A stretch of DNA of 26,998 bases from JBCDBH01 sp039184055. GTDB taxonomy: Bacteria; Acidobacteriota; Thermoanaerobaculia; Multivoradales; J023. The translations under genes and the position numbers were made by a program. Under the pieces are notes generated by a model, which saw only the letters and a list, made by a program, of their open reading frames with translations, did not search any database and had not been told where the DNA came from. Positions 1 to 8,847 of this stretch are shown in pieces. The stretch spans positions 1 through 26,998 of the forward strand of contig JBCDBH010000035.1 in the NCBI GenBank assembly GCA_039184055.1, given 5' to 3'. Numbering within the stretch: position 1 is the first letter of the stretch; each line of letters begins with the position of its first letter.

Positions 1-2
1 AG

Positions 3-2207
3 CCGCTCGAGGGATTGCCCGAAGGGGTCTACTACGCGCTCTACGACGCCAGCGGGCGCGCGGTGCGAGGCTCGTGGGCCGACGCGCCACCGCTGTCCGC
101 TGAACAACTTGCCGACGGCGCGCTGCTCGAGACGGCACGCGGCGGCTTGCGGGTCTATACCGCGCCGGATCCGGTCGTGGCCGGTGATGGGCCGACGGTG
201 ACCGCGCTCATGGTGCCGGTGGTGGCGCCGCTCGGCGCGCTCGAACGGGTGGCGTCACACGCCTTTGGCGCGCTCGCGGTGATCGCGGTGCTCGCTGCCT
301 TCGTTTTCGTGCTGTCGGTGAGCTGGCCCCGGATGCGTGAGATGGCGACCCGGGGTCTGCGCTCCTACGCGCGTCGTCTGCTCCTGGTGCACGGCGCGCT
401 CATCCTGATTCCGCTGGTCGCGTTGGCGCTCGTCTTGGTACGTGGTTTCGAAGAGCGGGCGCGGGGCGATCAATTCACGGATGGCGCGGCGGCGTTGCGC
501 TCGGCACGCACCATGGTGCGCAATTTCATCATCGGTCGTGGTGAGGGCTATGCCTTCGATCCCGAGCTATCGGCCGATTTTCTCAGCTGGACCGCCGATG
601 TCGTGCAGCACCAGGTCAATCTCTACTGGGGCAGCCGGCTGTGGGCGTCGAGTCAGCAGGAGCTGTTTACCGCCGGGCTCTTGCCGCGCCGGATTCCGGG
701 CGATATCTACGCGCGCTTGGCGATGCGCGGACCGGATGTCGCGTCGCGCAGCCGACGCGCCGGCGACCTGACCTATCTCGAGCTCTACACCCCGATCGCC
801 TGGCCGGGCGTGCCCGACGGCGAGCCGCTCTTTTACCTGTCGCTTCCTCGAGTCGAGCAACAGGCCGAGGTGAGCCGTGAGCTGGCGGCGATGCGTCGTC
901 AGACCGTTTTGGTGACCAGTGCGCTCTTCTTGCTCCTGGTCGCGCTCGGTGGACGATTGACCCGCAGTTTCACCGCGCCACTCATGGATGTGGTCCGAGG
1001 CACGCGCCGGATCGCTCGAGGCGCGTCGTCGCTCGGCATCACCCCGCGGGACACCGAGCTATCGACTTTGGTGGCGGCGATCGACGACATGGCCGGTCGG
1101 ATCGCGGCCAGTCGTCGCGCCCTTCTGGTCGAGAAGCAACTGGTCGACCGCATGGTCGACAACATCACGTCGGGGGTCGTGTCGCTCGACCGCGCCGGGC
1201 GGGTGTTGATGCACAATCGCGTCGCGCGGATCCTGCTCGGCACCGAGATCGGCGCGCCGTTCGAACGGGTGCTCGATAGCGGGCGGCTCGAACCGGTTCG
1301 CCCGCTGCTCGACGAGGCGCGGCAGCACGCTGAATCCGAGCGTGAGCCACGTCAGACCACGGTGGCACTGGCCGACGACGACGGTACCGAGCACGAGTGG
1401 ACGCTCACCTGGGTGCCGTTGCCCGGGGTCGAGGATCCAGCGGCGTTGTTGGTGGTCGACGACGTCAGCGAAGTGTTGGCCGGTCAGCGTCTCGCCGCAT
1501 GGGCCGAAATGGCCCGCATCATCGCCCACGAGATCAAGAATCCCTTGACCCCGATTCGGTTGTCCGCCGAGCATCTTCGCGGCGTCTATCGACAGAGCCC
1601 GGACCGTCTCGAAGAGGTCTTCGACCGCTGTATCGACAACGTTCTGGTGCATGTCGAAGAGCTGCGGATGATCGCCTCGGAATTCTCGACCTACAGTCGG
1701 ATCCCACGCGCTGAACGGGTACCGGGCGATCTCGTCGAAGCGCTCGGTGCGCTCGCCGAAGCCTATCGAGATGCCGCCGAGCGCGGCGTCGGGGTGAGCT
1801 TCGAAAGTGCCGTCACGACCCTGTCGCTACGCTTCGATCGCGCCTTGCTCGGTCGCGCGGTGCGCAACCTGGTCGAGAACGCCTTGCGGGTGAGTCGAGA
1901 TACCGTCGTCTTGACCCTCGACATCGAGCAGGCCACGGCCCGTATCGCGGTGTGTGATCGGGGGCCGGGAGTGAGCCCCGAGAACCTGACGCGGATCTTC
2001 GAACCCTATTTTTCGACGCACGACAGCGGCACGGGTCTCGGTCTGCCGATCGCGCGTCGGATCGTCGAAGAGCACGAAGGCACGATCAGCGCGCGCAATC
2101 GATCTGGCGGTGGCCTCGAAGTCGTGATTACAATCCCCCTTGCTGCCGACAATGTATGTGCGTCATCGCAACATTCGCATGATTCTCTTGCCGAGGAGCC
2201 TTCATGA
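3..2207 (+). CDS. NtrY-like membrane sensor histidine kinase (5' truncated by window edge)
   Basis: The frame is open to the left edge, so the N-terminus is missing; the TTG at 15 is only the first possible start codon inside the window. Hydrophobic helices lie near nt 255-325, 375-440 and 900-955, with a probable periplasmic sensor segment between the last two. A HAMP-like linker and a PAS-like segment (DNITSGVVSLD, VARILLG) follow. The kinase core has the H-box HEIKNPLTPIRLS (phospho-acceptor His codon at 1527), N-box NLVENALRVS, G1 DRGPGVS, F-box FEPYFST and G2 GTGLGLPIARRIVEEH. The H-box and order of parts match the NtrY group, which phosphorylates an NtrX-type regulator; no such regulator is in the window. 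The stop overlaps the next start (ATGA), so the three + strand genes probably form an operon. Ligand unknown. Confidence 0.9.
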   Translation, partial: PLEGLPEGVYYALYDASGRAVRGSWADAPPLSAEQLADGALLETARGGLRVYTAPDPVVAGDGPTVTALMVPVVAPLGALERVASHAFGALAVIAVLAAFVFVLSVSWPRMREMATRGLRSYARRLLLVHGALILIPLVALALVLVRGFEERARGDQFTDGAAALRSARTMVRNFIIGRGEGYAFDPELSADFLSWTADVVQHQVNLYWGSRLWASSQQELFTAGLLPRRIPGDIYARLAMRGPDVASRSRRAGDLTYLELYTPIAWPGVPDGEPLFYLSLPRVEQQAEVSRELAAMRRQTVLVTSALFLLLVALGGRLTRSFTAPLMDVVRGTRRIARGASSLGITPRDTELSTLVAAIDDMAGRIAASRRALLVEKQLVDRMVDNITSGVVSLDRAGRVLMHNRVARILLGTEIGAPFERVLDSGRLEPVRPLLDEARQHAESEREPRQTTVALADDDGTEHEWTLTWVPLPGVEDPAALLVVDDVSEVLAGQRLAAWAEMARIIAHEIKNPLTPIRLSAEHLRGVYRQSPDRLEEVFDRCIDNVLVHVEELRMIASEFSTYSRIPRAERVPGDLVEALGALAEAYRDAAERGVGVSFESAVTTLSLRFDRALLGRAVRNLVENALRVSRDTVVLTLDIEQATARIAVCDRGPGVSPENLTRIFEPYFSTHDSGTGLGLPIARRIVEEHEGTISARNRSGGGLEVVITIPLAADNVCASSQHSHDSLAEEPS

Positions 2208-3769
2208 TCGACCGCTCGCGTGGGATTCTCCTTCTGCTCGTACTGCCGCTGACCGTCTTGCTGACCGGTTGTCCCGACTCTTGGCAACGGCCCGTCAAGC
2301 CACCGACCTCCGCTCTTTGGATCGCTGATTCCGACGTCACGCCGACCGTTGCGCAGGTGGCGCAATTGGAGGACGTCGGACTCGGTGAGATGTTCGTCGT
2401 CGCTGGTTCGTTGGCGCTCGACGCCGGCGGCTCGCTGACCAAGGAATCGCTGCCCGATCTACCTCCATCGACGGCGGTTACCCTGGTCGTCGAAGGCGAA
2501 GCCCCGCGTGGAGAGGTCAGCGACACCACGCTCGAAGCGGTGCTCGACAACCTCCGCCAGCTGCGTTTCGACGCCGAGGGCAAAGGGCTGATTCCGATCG
2601 GTTTTCATTTCGACTTTTCACGGCGAAGCGCCGGTCAACCGCCCCTCGAGCCGTATGCCGATCTCGTCTCCAAGGTACGCAAAGATCTCGACCGCACGCT
2701 CTTTCTTTCCGTGACCGTGCCCCGTGGGTGGCTCGACGCATCCAAGCTCAAAGACCTGGCTCGAGCCGCTGATTTCATCGTGCCGTTTCTCTACGGTCAG
2801 TTCCCGGGTGAGAAAGAAGATCCGATGGCGTGGGATTTCGCGCATCTCGAGGAACACCTGCGTCGTCTCGAGGAGCTCGACGCCAACTACATGATCGGCT
2901 TCGTCACGCTCGGCACGGCGACCGTCAACGGTGGTGAGGTCAGCACCGAAGTGGCGCTTTCCGACCTGATGTGGAACCGTGGTCTCGATCTGCAGCCGGG
3001 TTTCAGTCTGCAAGGTGTCAATCGTCAGGTTTACGAGGTCGAAGCCACCCAGCGGGTCACCGTCGGACCGTTCGAGCTCCGCAAGGGCGACGAAATCCGC
3101 GTCATCAAGAGCGCCGCGTCCCACGTCGAAGAGCTCTTGCGTCTCGGCAGCGCGTGGAGCTTCGAGCATCACATCGGTCAGGTCTACTTTCGCGCTCCAC
3201 GAGCCGATGAGACCCTCAGCCTGACGGTCGATAATCTGATCAACGGCTTGGACTCGGCGCCAGCGACGCCCGATCTGGTGCTCGATGCTCAATTGCAACG
3301 TCGAACCGGCCGGGGCTACATCTTCCGCTTCGCGCTGGTCAACGAGAACGGCGAGGCCACCGAGCTCGGTTATCTCGACAACAACTATCTCCAAGTCGAG
3401 CTCGATCGCGGCTTTTTCAACAAAGACGCCAGGCTGGGCGATTTTTATCGCTACGTGCTCTACGAGATCGGCGACGACGGTGAGCTGATCCAGATGTTCC
3501 GGCGCGCCGACGTGCTGCGGCTCCATGCGCCGGTGCTCGGCGCGCAGCAGACCATCCGCTCGGGCAATGTCGAGATCATCTCGCCCTCGGCGCCCGAGAT
3601 CACCATGTGGGCGAGCTTTATTCTTCCCGATGGCCGGACGCTCGATGTCGGGCCGGCGATCTGGAAGAACGGCAAGCTCACCCAGCCCGAGCCCGCGTCG
3701 GCTCTGCGCAACGAAACCGGTGATGAGGTCGAGCCGAGTGACGAGCCGGTGGAAGACGACGCGGCGTGA
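2204..3769 (+). CDS. Predicted lipoprotein, DUF3142-like (putative TIM-barrel) domain
   Basis: A 521-residue protein with a lipoprotein signal: short basic N-terminus, hydrophobic stretch, and lipobox LLTGC with the lipidated Cys at residue 23, so it is probably anchored in a membrane facing the periplasm. Residues about 35-225 have alternating strand/helix texture, including GFHFDFS (about 133-139), LFLSVTVPRGWLD and ADFIVPFLYGQFPG. This resembles the DUF3142 family, which looks like a glycoside-hydrolase-type barrel; the assignment is by eye and not certain. The C-terminal half (about 300-500) looks beta-rich and may bind a partner or glycan; the last 20 residues are acidic. The start overlaps the kinase stop as ATGA and the stop overlaps the next start as GTGA, implying translational coupling with both neighbours. 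Enzymatic activity cannot be claimed. Confidence 0.75.
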   Translation: MIDRSRGILLLLVLPLTVLLTGCPDSWQRPVKPPTSALWIADSDVTPTVAQVAQLEDVGLGEMFVVAGSLALDAGGSLTKESLPDLPPSTAVTLVVEGEAPRGEVSDTTLEAVLDNLRQLRFDAEGKGLIPIGFHFDFSRRSAGQPPLEPYADLVSKVRKDLDRTLFLSVTVPRGWLDASKLKDLARAADFIVPFLYGQFPGEKEDPMAWDFAHLEEHLRRLEELDANYMIGFVTLGTATVNGGEVSTEVALSDLMWNRGLDLQPGFSLQGVNRQVYEVEATQRVTVGPFELRKGDEIRVIKSAASHVEELLRLGSAWSFEHHIGQVYFRAPRADETLSLTVDNLINGLDSAPATPDLVLDAQLQRRTGRGYIFRFALVNENGEATELGYLDNNYLQVELDRGFFNKDARLGDFYRYVLYEIGDDGELIQMFRRADVLRLHAPVLGAQQTIRSGNVEIISPSAPEITMWASFILPDGRTLDVGPAIWKNGKLTQPEPASALRNETGDEVEPSDEPVEDDAA

Positions 3770-4524
3770 GCGAGTCGATCCGAAAGAAGCTGCTGCGCCC
3801 GATCACCACGCCGGTGTTCGACGTTCTCGGCGGGCTCGATCGCTGTCTCGATCGCGGCATGCTCGGTTTGGTGATGATCTTCGTCGGTCTCTTTCTCGGC
3901 TGGTGGCTTTACGTTCCGGTCCACGAGCTCTTCCATGCCTGGGGATGTTTGCTCGCCGGGGGCGAGGTCACACGGCTGGAGATCGACCCGCTCTATGGCG
4001 GCGCGATCCTGGCGGCGTGGATCCCGTGGGTCGCGGCGGGCAGCGACTACGCCGGGCAGCTGGTGGGTTTCGATACCTACGGCAACGATTGGATCTATAT
4101 CGTCACGGTCGTCGCGCCGTTCGTGCTGACTCTTTTCCCGGGCGTGTTTTTGCTCCGCTGGTGCGCCCGACGACGCTCGCCGATCGCCTGGGGCGCGACG
4201 TTGCCCTGGGCGCTGGCGCCGTTTCTGTCGCTCACCGGTGATGCCTACGAGCTCGGCTCGATCCTGATCACCCGGGTGGCGCCGTGGGCGTCCGAGATCG
4301 ACGCCATCCGAGGCGACGACGTCTTTCTTCTCGCCGCCGAGTGGAGCGGCGCGACGATGTGGAGCGGGGGATTGATCGCATGCGCGATCGCCGTCGTGTG
4401 GGCCTTTGCCACCTACGGTCTGGGAGGTTGGTTGGCGACCTGTTTCGGCGCCACGCCGCTCACCTTGCCAGCCGCTCGGCCATCGAACGGATCAGACGCA
4501 AACCGATCTCCGGATGACGGGTGA
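3766..4524 (+). CDS. Polytopic membrane protein with HExxH motif (possible M50-like metalloprotease)
   Basis: A 252-residue protein starting at a GTG that overlaps the previous stop (GTGA). About four or five hydrophobic segments are visible (residues about 33-51, 78-92, 110-130, 145-160, 205-225). The first one runs directly into VPVHELFHAWG, giving HELFH at residues 53-57, the HExxH zinc-binding and catalytic signature at a membrane helix as in M50 (site-2-protease-like) peptidases. The usual second M50 motif (NPDG or LDG-like) is not clear; EIDPLYGG nearby is the only acidic candidate. A non-peptidase membrane protein with a chance HExxH cannot be excluded. The hydrophilic tail overlaps the 3' end of the converging kinase gene by 65 nt. 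Its operon position after a sensor kinase and a lipoprotein suggests an envelope role. Confidence 0.75.
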   Translation: MSESIRKKLLRPITTPVFDVLGGLDRCLDRGMLGLVMIFVGLFLGWWLYVPVHELFHAWGCLLAGGEVTRLEIDPLYGGAILAAWIPWVAAGSDYAGQLVGFDTYGNDWIYIVTVVAPFVLTLFPGVFLLRWCARRRSPIAWGATLPWALAPFLSLTGDAYELGSILITRVAPWASEIDAIRGDDVFLLAAEWSGATMWSGGLIACAIAVVWAFATYGLGGWLATCFGATPLTLPAARPSNGSDANRSPDDG

Positions 4525-5815
4525 CCAAGGCTTCGAGCTCGGCGGCATTGAGCGCGCATGCCCACACCTCGCCCTCGGCGATCATCGAGGCGGTGCGGGC
4601 CGAGCCGGTGAGGGTGGCGACCTCACCCAGGAACGTTCCCTCCCGTTGCTCGGTATGGAGCGTTTCACCGTTGATCTCGATCCGCACCCAGCCATGTAAG
4701 AGCAGGAAGGTATAGAACGACAGCTCACCCTGTCGGGCCAGCACCGCGCCATCGGGAAAGCGAACGTAGGTGCCGGTGACGTGGTCCGAGCGCAGGATGG
4801 CGGCCAAGAGCGGGTCGATCAAGGTGTCGACCAGCGCGTCGATCTCTTTGCGGGTCAGTAGGGCTCGATAGTGATCGACCGCGCTTTGCGATTCGTCCTC
4901 GCCGCCGTCCAGCGCGCGGGTTCGTTCGAGCACCTCGGCGGCGCTTCCCGGTCGATCGCCTGGATCGAGGGTCAGGAGCGACATCACCACGTCTTCGAAA
5001 TCACGCGGACAATCGGGGCGGTGACGCCGTAGACGTGGCAAACCCCAACGACGATCTTCGTCGGCGACCCGGAGATCGGGATGCAGGCTCAGGTCGAGAC
5101 CGCTATAGGCCGCCCACACGGTCGCGCCGACTCCCCATAAATCGGTGCGGATATCGAGCAGATCGAAGACTCCGAGACGTTGTTCGGGAGCTCGATAGCG
5201 GGGCGTGCCATGGCCGCTGGCGAGAGCCTTTTTGGCGAGTCGTGACGCCTGGGAGACGCCGAAATCAGTCAGAACATAACCGCCATGGCCATCGAGCAAG
5301 ACGTTCGACGGCTTGATGTCGAGATGGAGGATCGACGCCTGGTGCGCCGCGCTCAGCGCGAGCAGCAGATCTTCGAGCAGACGCCGCGCTTGGCTCTCGT
5401 CGAGACGGCCACGATCGAGCACCGCGTCGAGACCGCCGTGGGGGAAATAGCGCATCACCACGAAGGCGGGATCACCGTCGAGCGACCAGTCGAGCACCTC
5501 GGGGATCCGGTCGCTCTGAATGGCGAGCAACGACGACAGCTCACGACGGAGGACACGCAGTGGATCGTGTCCTCCCGGGCGGTGGAAAACCTTCAGCGCG
5601 ACGTCGATCGAGACCCCGGACGGGGCGAGACGGGTGGCCAGAAAGACCGAGCCATAGGCGCCACCACCGAGACGACGTTCGACCCGATAGCCGGTGCTCG
5701 AGCTATAGAGCTCGTCACCTGGGCCGATCGGTGTCGGTGCGTCGACCGATACCGCGGCTTCCGCGCCGGCGGCTTGGTCGCTCGCGGGTGGGCTACGGCG
5801 TCGAAACCACTCCAT
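4460..5815 (-). CDS. Serine/threonine protein kinase with C-terminal cyclic-nucleotide-binding domain
   Basis: A 451-residue protein with no membrane helix, so probably cytosolic. Kinase domain (about 43-305): Gly-rich loop LGGGAYGSVFLA, ATP lysine in VALKVF (about 75), catalytic loop HLDIKPSNVLL (about 164-174), TDFGVSQ Mg loop, and GTPRYRAPEQ in the P+1/APE region, so all key Hanks-type residues are present. The C-terminal about 110 residues form a cNMP/CRP-like beta-barrel with VRFPDGAVLARQGE, and a phosphate-binding-cassette-like FLGEVATLTGSARTAS that keeps Gly-Glu and Arg-Thr-Ala-Ser. The kinase may therefore be gated by cAMP or cGMP, with the domain order reversed relative to eukaryotic PKG. 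A GAGGGA ribosome-binding site precedes the ATG. It lies downstream of the VWFA gene on the same strand across a 126-bp gap, so it may be separately transcribed. Substrates unknown. Confidence 0.92.
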   Translation of the reverse strand: MEWFRRRSPPASDQAAGAEAAVSVDAPTPIGPGDELYSSSTGYRVERRLGGGAYGSVFLATRLAPSGVSIDVALKVFHRPGGHDPLRVLRRELSSLLAIQSDRIPEVLDWSLDGDPAFVVMRYFPHGGLDAVLDRGRLDESQARRLLEDLLLALSAAHQASILHLDIKPSNVLLDGHGGYVLTDFGVSQASRLAKKALASGHGTPRYRAPEQRLGVFDLLDIRTDLWGVGATVWAAYSGLDLSLHPDLRVADEDRRWGLPRLRRHRPDCPRDFEDVVMSLLTLDPGDRPGSAAEVLERTRALDGGEDESQSAVDHYRALLTRKEIDALVDTLIDPLLAAILRSDHVTGTYVRFPDGAVLARQGELSFYTFLLLHGWVRIEINGETLHTEQREGTFLGEVATLTGSARTASMIAEGEVWACALNAAELEALVTRHPEIGLRLIRSMAERLAR

Positions 5816-5941
5816 GATTCCCTCGTGGGTCGGCCGTGTCGTGGACAGCAGCGAATAGATGGGCCGGTTCGAAATGATATCGACCGGTCAGACTTGTCCT
5901 GACATTACTACGTTCCAAGAGTTTGCGTGGTTGGCTCCCGC

Positions 5942-7819
5942 TTATCTCCTGGATTGGCCAATCACCGTGTACACCGTCGTGTCGTCGCGGTCGACCCCGA
6001 CCTCGATACGCCGGAGCGCCGCGCGATCGAGATCGCTCGCGGTATAGACACCGAGCACATATTGCTTGCGCAACGCCTCGCCGATGGTGTCGTAGGCGTC
6101 ACCCACCAAATCGATCTGGTCGACAAAGAAGAGACGACCACCGCTGCGATCGGTGACCCGACGAAGGTCTCGTTTGCTCAGCGTGCGTCTGAGCTGATCG
6201 AGCCCACCGAGACCGATGAGGTAGATCGGTACGCCGGCCTCTTGCGCGTAGGTCACCGCATCGCTCGGACCGAAACGGCTGTCACGATCGTCACCGTCGG
6301 TGAGCACCACCAGCGCGCGCCGGCCGGCGCCACGATCGTCCTCGAGCTGGAGCATCGAAAAGACGATGGCGTCGTACATCGCGGTGGCACCCTGGGGTTG
6401 CAGCCGTCCGAGGGCGAGCAAGGTCTGGGTCAGATCGTCGGTGATCGGCGCCAGCAATCGTGGTCGATCGGCGAAGTCGACCACGAAGGCACGATCTCCT
6501 GGTCGCAAGAGATCCTGGAGGAAGATCGCCGCTGCCACGCGGGTCGGCTGCATGATCAGCTCCATGCTGCCCGAGGTGTCGATCACCAAGCCGAGAGTGA
6601 GGGGAATGTCGTCGGCGTGTGAGAACGAGGCGATGTCGAGACGTTCACCGTCGAGGGTGACCTGGAAGGCATCCGCATCCAGTCCACCGATCGGCCAACC
6701 GTTGCCGTCGGCCACCGAGACCACCAGCTCGACCAGGTTGACGTCGACTTCGTCGCTCAACGACGGCGCGGCGAGCAGCACCACATCGTCGATCGACGAG
6801 CCGTCCGCCAGGACCGCGGCGAGGCGGACGTAATCGGTCGGACCGGCATCGAGCACCGGGATCTCGATCGCGACCTCCGGATCGGTGCTCTGGCTGATCA
6901 GCGCTTCGTTGAGAAACACCTCGACGCTCGACAGGGTCGCCCCGGCGGGTACCGAGACTCTGCCACGCATCTGCCAACCACCGCTCGACGCGGGTGAAAG
7001 ATCGGTGATCGTGGCGCGAAACGGCCGATCGGGCCGGTTGACGGTGAGCGTGTCGGTGCCGAGCTCGGTGCCGTCGTCGGCCAAAGCGACCGCGACCAGG
7101 GTTTGCTCCCTGGGCGGATCGGCGAAGTCGATGCGTTGGGAAAACGGCGCCGTGCCGTCTTCACCCGCCGGCTCGCCATCGAGCACGAAACGCACCCGGT
7201 CGACATCGCCACGCGCGGTCAAGGCGTAGATCCGCTTGGCGCCCGCCACCACCTCGTCACGGGGCGGCACCAAACGCAGCTCGGTGCCACGGGCCGGCCC
7301 GCGGGGTGCCGCCTCGGCGCTGCTGGCGCGTAGCCACCCACCGCCGGCGATCGGGTTGGCGCCCGTCGGTCCGGCGAGCTCGGTGAATGCCTCGTCGGCC
7401 AGCGCCACGCCCCAGTTGTCACCGTGTTGCGCGACGACGACGATTTGCTCGGTGGTGTCGGGAAGACGGAGATCGATCCCGAGTCGGACCTCACCGGTGA
7501 CGCTACGCAGCGGCACCGACTCGCGATACGCGGTCAGCACCTCTTCGCCGACCAGGACGATGCCGAAACAGAGCGCGCCATCGATCGTGGTGGCGTCGAG
7601 TCGGGTTTCGATCCGCGCTCCGAGACGGCCTTGATCGGCGGCGTCGAGCCCGAGGAGATATTGCGCCCGCACCGCGAGCGCGCCCCAGCCGCTTTGGCCA
7701 TCGAGCACCCGCTCGACCAGAACGGCGGGATCAGGGCATTGGGCGTCGAGGGTCGACGCCGAGAGACCCAGCGTGAGGATGAGCGAGACGAGGAGAATCG
7801 AGCTTGATGATCGCTTCAT
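5942..7819 (-). CDS. Secreted VWFA-related domain protein (acidobacterial type)
   Basis: A 625-residue protein with a clear Sec signal peptide (KR, then a hydrophobic stretch, cleavage near LDAQ at about 27). The middle region is beta-rich and Ig-like (about 190-340). Residues about 355-600 form a von Willebrand factor A domain: strand LTLGLVIDTSGSM supplies the DxSxS MIDAS motif, GATAMYDAI the MIDAS threonine, and VVLTDGDDRDS the MIDAS aspartate, so the metal site is complete. The preceding VNLVELVVSVADGNG and DAFQVTLDGERLDIASF are typical of the VWFA-related family that is greatly expanded in Acidobacteriota, where function is mostly unknown; metal-dependent protein adhesion is the family expectation. 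Divergent from the DUF3108-like gene, with 83 bp between the chosen starts. Confidence 0.9.
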   Translation of the reverse strand: MKRSSSSILLVSLILTLGLSASTLDAQCPDPAVLVERVLDGQSGWGALAVRAQYLLGLDAADQGRLGARIETRLDATTIDGALCFGIVLVGEEVLTAYRESVPLRSVTGEVRLGIDLRLPDTTEQIVVVAQHGDNWGVALADEAFTELAGPTGANPIAGGGWLRASSAEAAPRGPARGTELRLVPPRDEVVAGAKRIYALTARGDVDRVRFVLDGEPAGEDGTAPFSQRIDFADPPREQTLVAVALADDGTELGTDTLTVNRPDRPFRATITDLSPASSGGWQMRGRVSVPAGATLSSVEVFLNEALISQSTDPEVAIEIPVLDAGPTDYVRLAAVLADGSSIDDVVLLAAPSLSDEVDVNLVELVVSVADGNGWPIGGLDADAFQVTLDGERLDIASFSHADDIPLTLGLVIDTSGSMELIMQPTRVAAAIFLQDLLRPGDRAFVVDFADRPRLLAPITDDLTQTLLALGRLQPQGATAMYDAIVFSMLQLEDDRGAGRRALVVLTDGDDRDSRFGPSDAVTYAQEAGVPIYLIGLGGLDQLRRTLSKRDLRRVTDRSGGRLFFVDQIDLVGDAYDTIGEALRKQYVLGVYTASDLDRAALRRIEVGVDRDDTTVYTVIGQSRR

Positions 7820-7845
7820 GACACCATTCTAAGTTGGTGGATAGA

Positions 7846-7880
7846 GTGGCGTTCCCGACGCCACGGAAGGGTCGTTTTTT
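7846..7880 (+). promoter_or_regulatory. Perfect dyad with downstream T-run in the divergent promoter region
   Basis: A 7-bp perfect inverted repeat (GTGGCGT at 7846-7852, ACGCCAC at 7858-7864, loop TCCCG) is followed after ten bases by six T (7875-7880). It lies between the divergent starts at 7819 and 7903. It could be an operator dyad for a shared regulator, or a weak leader terminator/attenuator for the + strand gene; the T-run is too far from the stem for a canonical intrinsic terminator. Confidence 0.35.
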
Positions 7881-7902
7881 CGTTCCTGCTAAAGTCATGC
7901 CG

Positions 7903-8847
7903 ATGAAGACTGCACGAACTCCAAGATTGCACATCCTAGACTTCACCCTTCGTTGTTTCGTGTCGATCATGATCCTGTCGCTCTTCTCGATCGACGTCAC
8001 CGATGCCAGCGAGCGTCGTTGGACGGAAAACGAACCGCCTTTCTCACCCGGTGAGCTCGCCGTCTTCGCGGTGCGCTGGGGGCCGGTGAAGGGCGGCGAC
8101 ATCAGTCTCGAAGTGCGCCCGCTCACCGAGCTCGATGGTGAGCCGGTGTGGCATTTCGCCGGCCGCGCGGTGTCTTCGGGGCTGGTCGACGCGCTCTATC
8201 CGGTCGACGACTCGATCGAAGGTCTGGTCGATACCGCCGAGTTCTTACCCCGTCTTTTCGAGATCCGCGTCGACGAGAAAAAGGAACGCGGGCGGCGAAC
8301 GGTGATCTACGATCACGACAGCGGCGAGGCGCGTTTCGAGCTCGATCGAACCTTTCACAAGGACGATGGGCCGAAGCAAGAGCAGCGTGTCGACGAGCTC
8401 GGGCCGTTCGCCCAAGATGCCCTTTCGGCGCTTTATCGACTGCGTATGCTGCCGGTGCGGCAGGTGGGTAAGACCTATGCCGTGCCGATTCACGAAGACG
8501 GCAAGAACTGGCAAGCCGAGGTCACGGTCGGCGAGGTCGAGACCTTGCGTGACACACCCTTTGGTGAGATTCGTGCCTACCCGCTCGAGCTGAAGGTACG
8601 GTTCGACGGCAAGCTCAAGACCGACCGTGGCATGACGGCGTGGATCGCCGATGCCCCGCATCGGGCTCTGGTGCGGTTTCGCGCCGGGCTCAAATTCGGC
8701 AGCCTGACCGGTGAGCTGCGCAGCTTCCGTCGCCAGACCGATACCGCCATGCTCGGTGAGCCGGTCCCGGAAACCATCCGCCCCGAGCCTCGACTGATGA
8801 GCGAGAGTGGCACGGGCAGCCGTGTAGGAGCGTTGAGTAGCCCATGA
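7903..8847 (+). CDS. Exported DUF3108-like protein
   Basis: The frame is open from a TTG at 7834, but the ATG at 7903 (or 7897) is preferred because it places a signal peptide at the N-terminus: MKTARTPRLHIL, a hydrophobic stretch, and likely cleavage after TDAS. The mature part matches the DUF3108 pattern: PFSPGELAVFAVRWGPVKGGD near the start, ALYPVDDSIEG, DALSALYRLRMLPVRQVGKTY in the middle, and MTAWIADAPHRALVRFRA near the end, a beta-rich fold thought to act in the periplasm or outer envelope. About 314 residues. The final codons overlap the next gene (ATGA at 8844), so the two are translationally coupled. No biochemical role is established for the family. Confidence 0.85.
   Translation: MKTARTPRLHILDFTLRCFVSIMILSLFSIDVTDASERRWTENEPPFSPGELAVFAVRWGPVKGGDISLEVRPLTELDGEPVWHFAGRAVSSGLVDALYPVDDSIEGLVDTAEFLPRLFEIRVDEKKERGRRTVIYDHDSGEARFELDRTFHKDDGPKQEQRVDELGPFAQDALSALYRLRMLPVRQVGKTYAVPIHEDGKNWQAEVTVGEVETLRDTPFGEIRAYPLELKVRFDGKLKTDRGMTAWIADAPHRALVRFRAGLKFGSLTGELRSFRRQTDTAMLGEPVPETIRPEPRLMSESGTGSRVGALSSP

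Noticed and set aside
5848..5914. Imperfect inverted repeats (CCGGT...ACCGG near 5863-5889; GTCAG...CTGAC near 5889-5905) downstream of the VWFA gene
   Set aside because: Stems are short or bulged and lack a T-tract; not strong enough to call a terminator or operator.
7834..7902. Upstream TTG start for the DUF3108-like gene
   Set aside because: It would place the signal peptide about 30 residues inside the protein and put coding sequence across the divergent promoter dyad.
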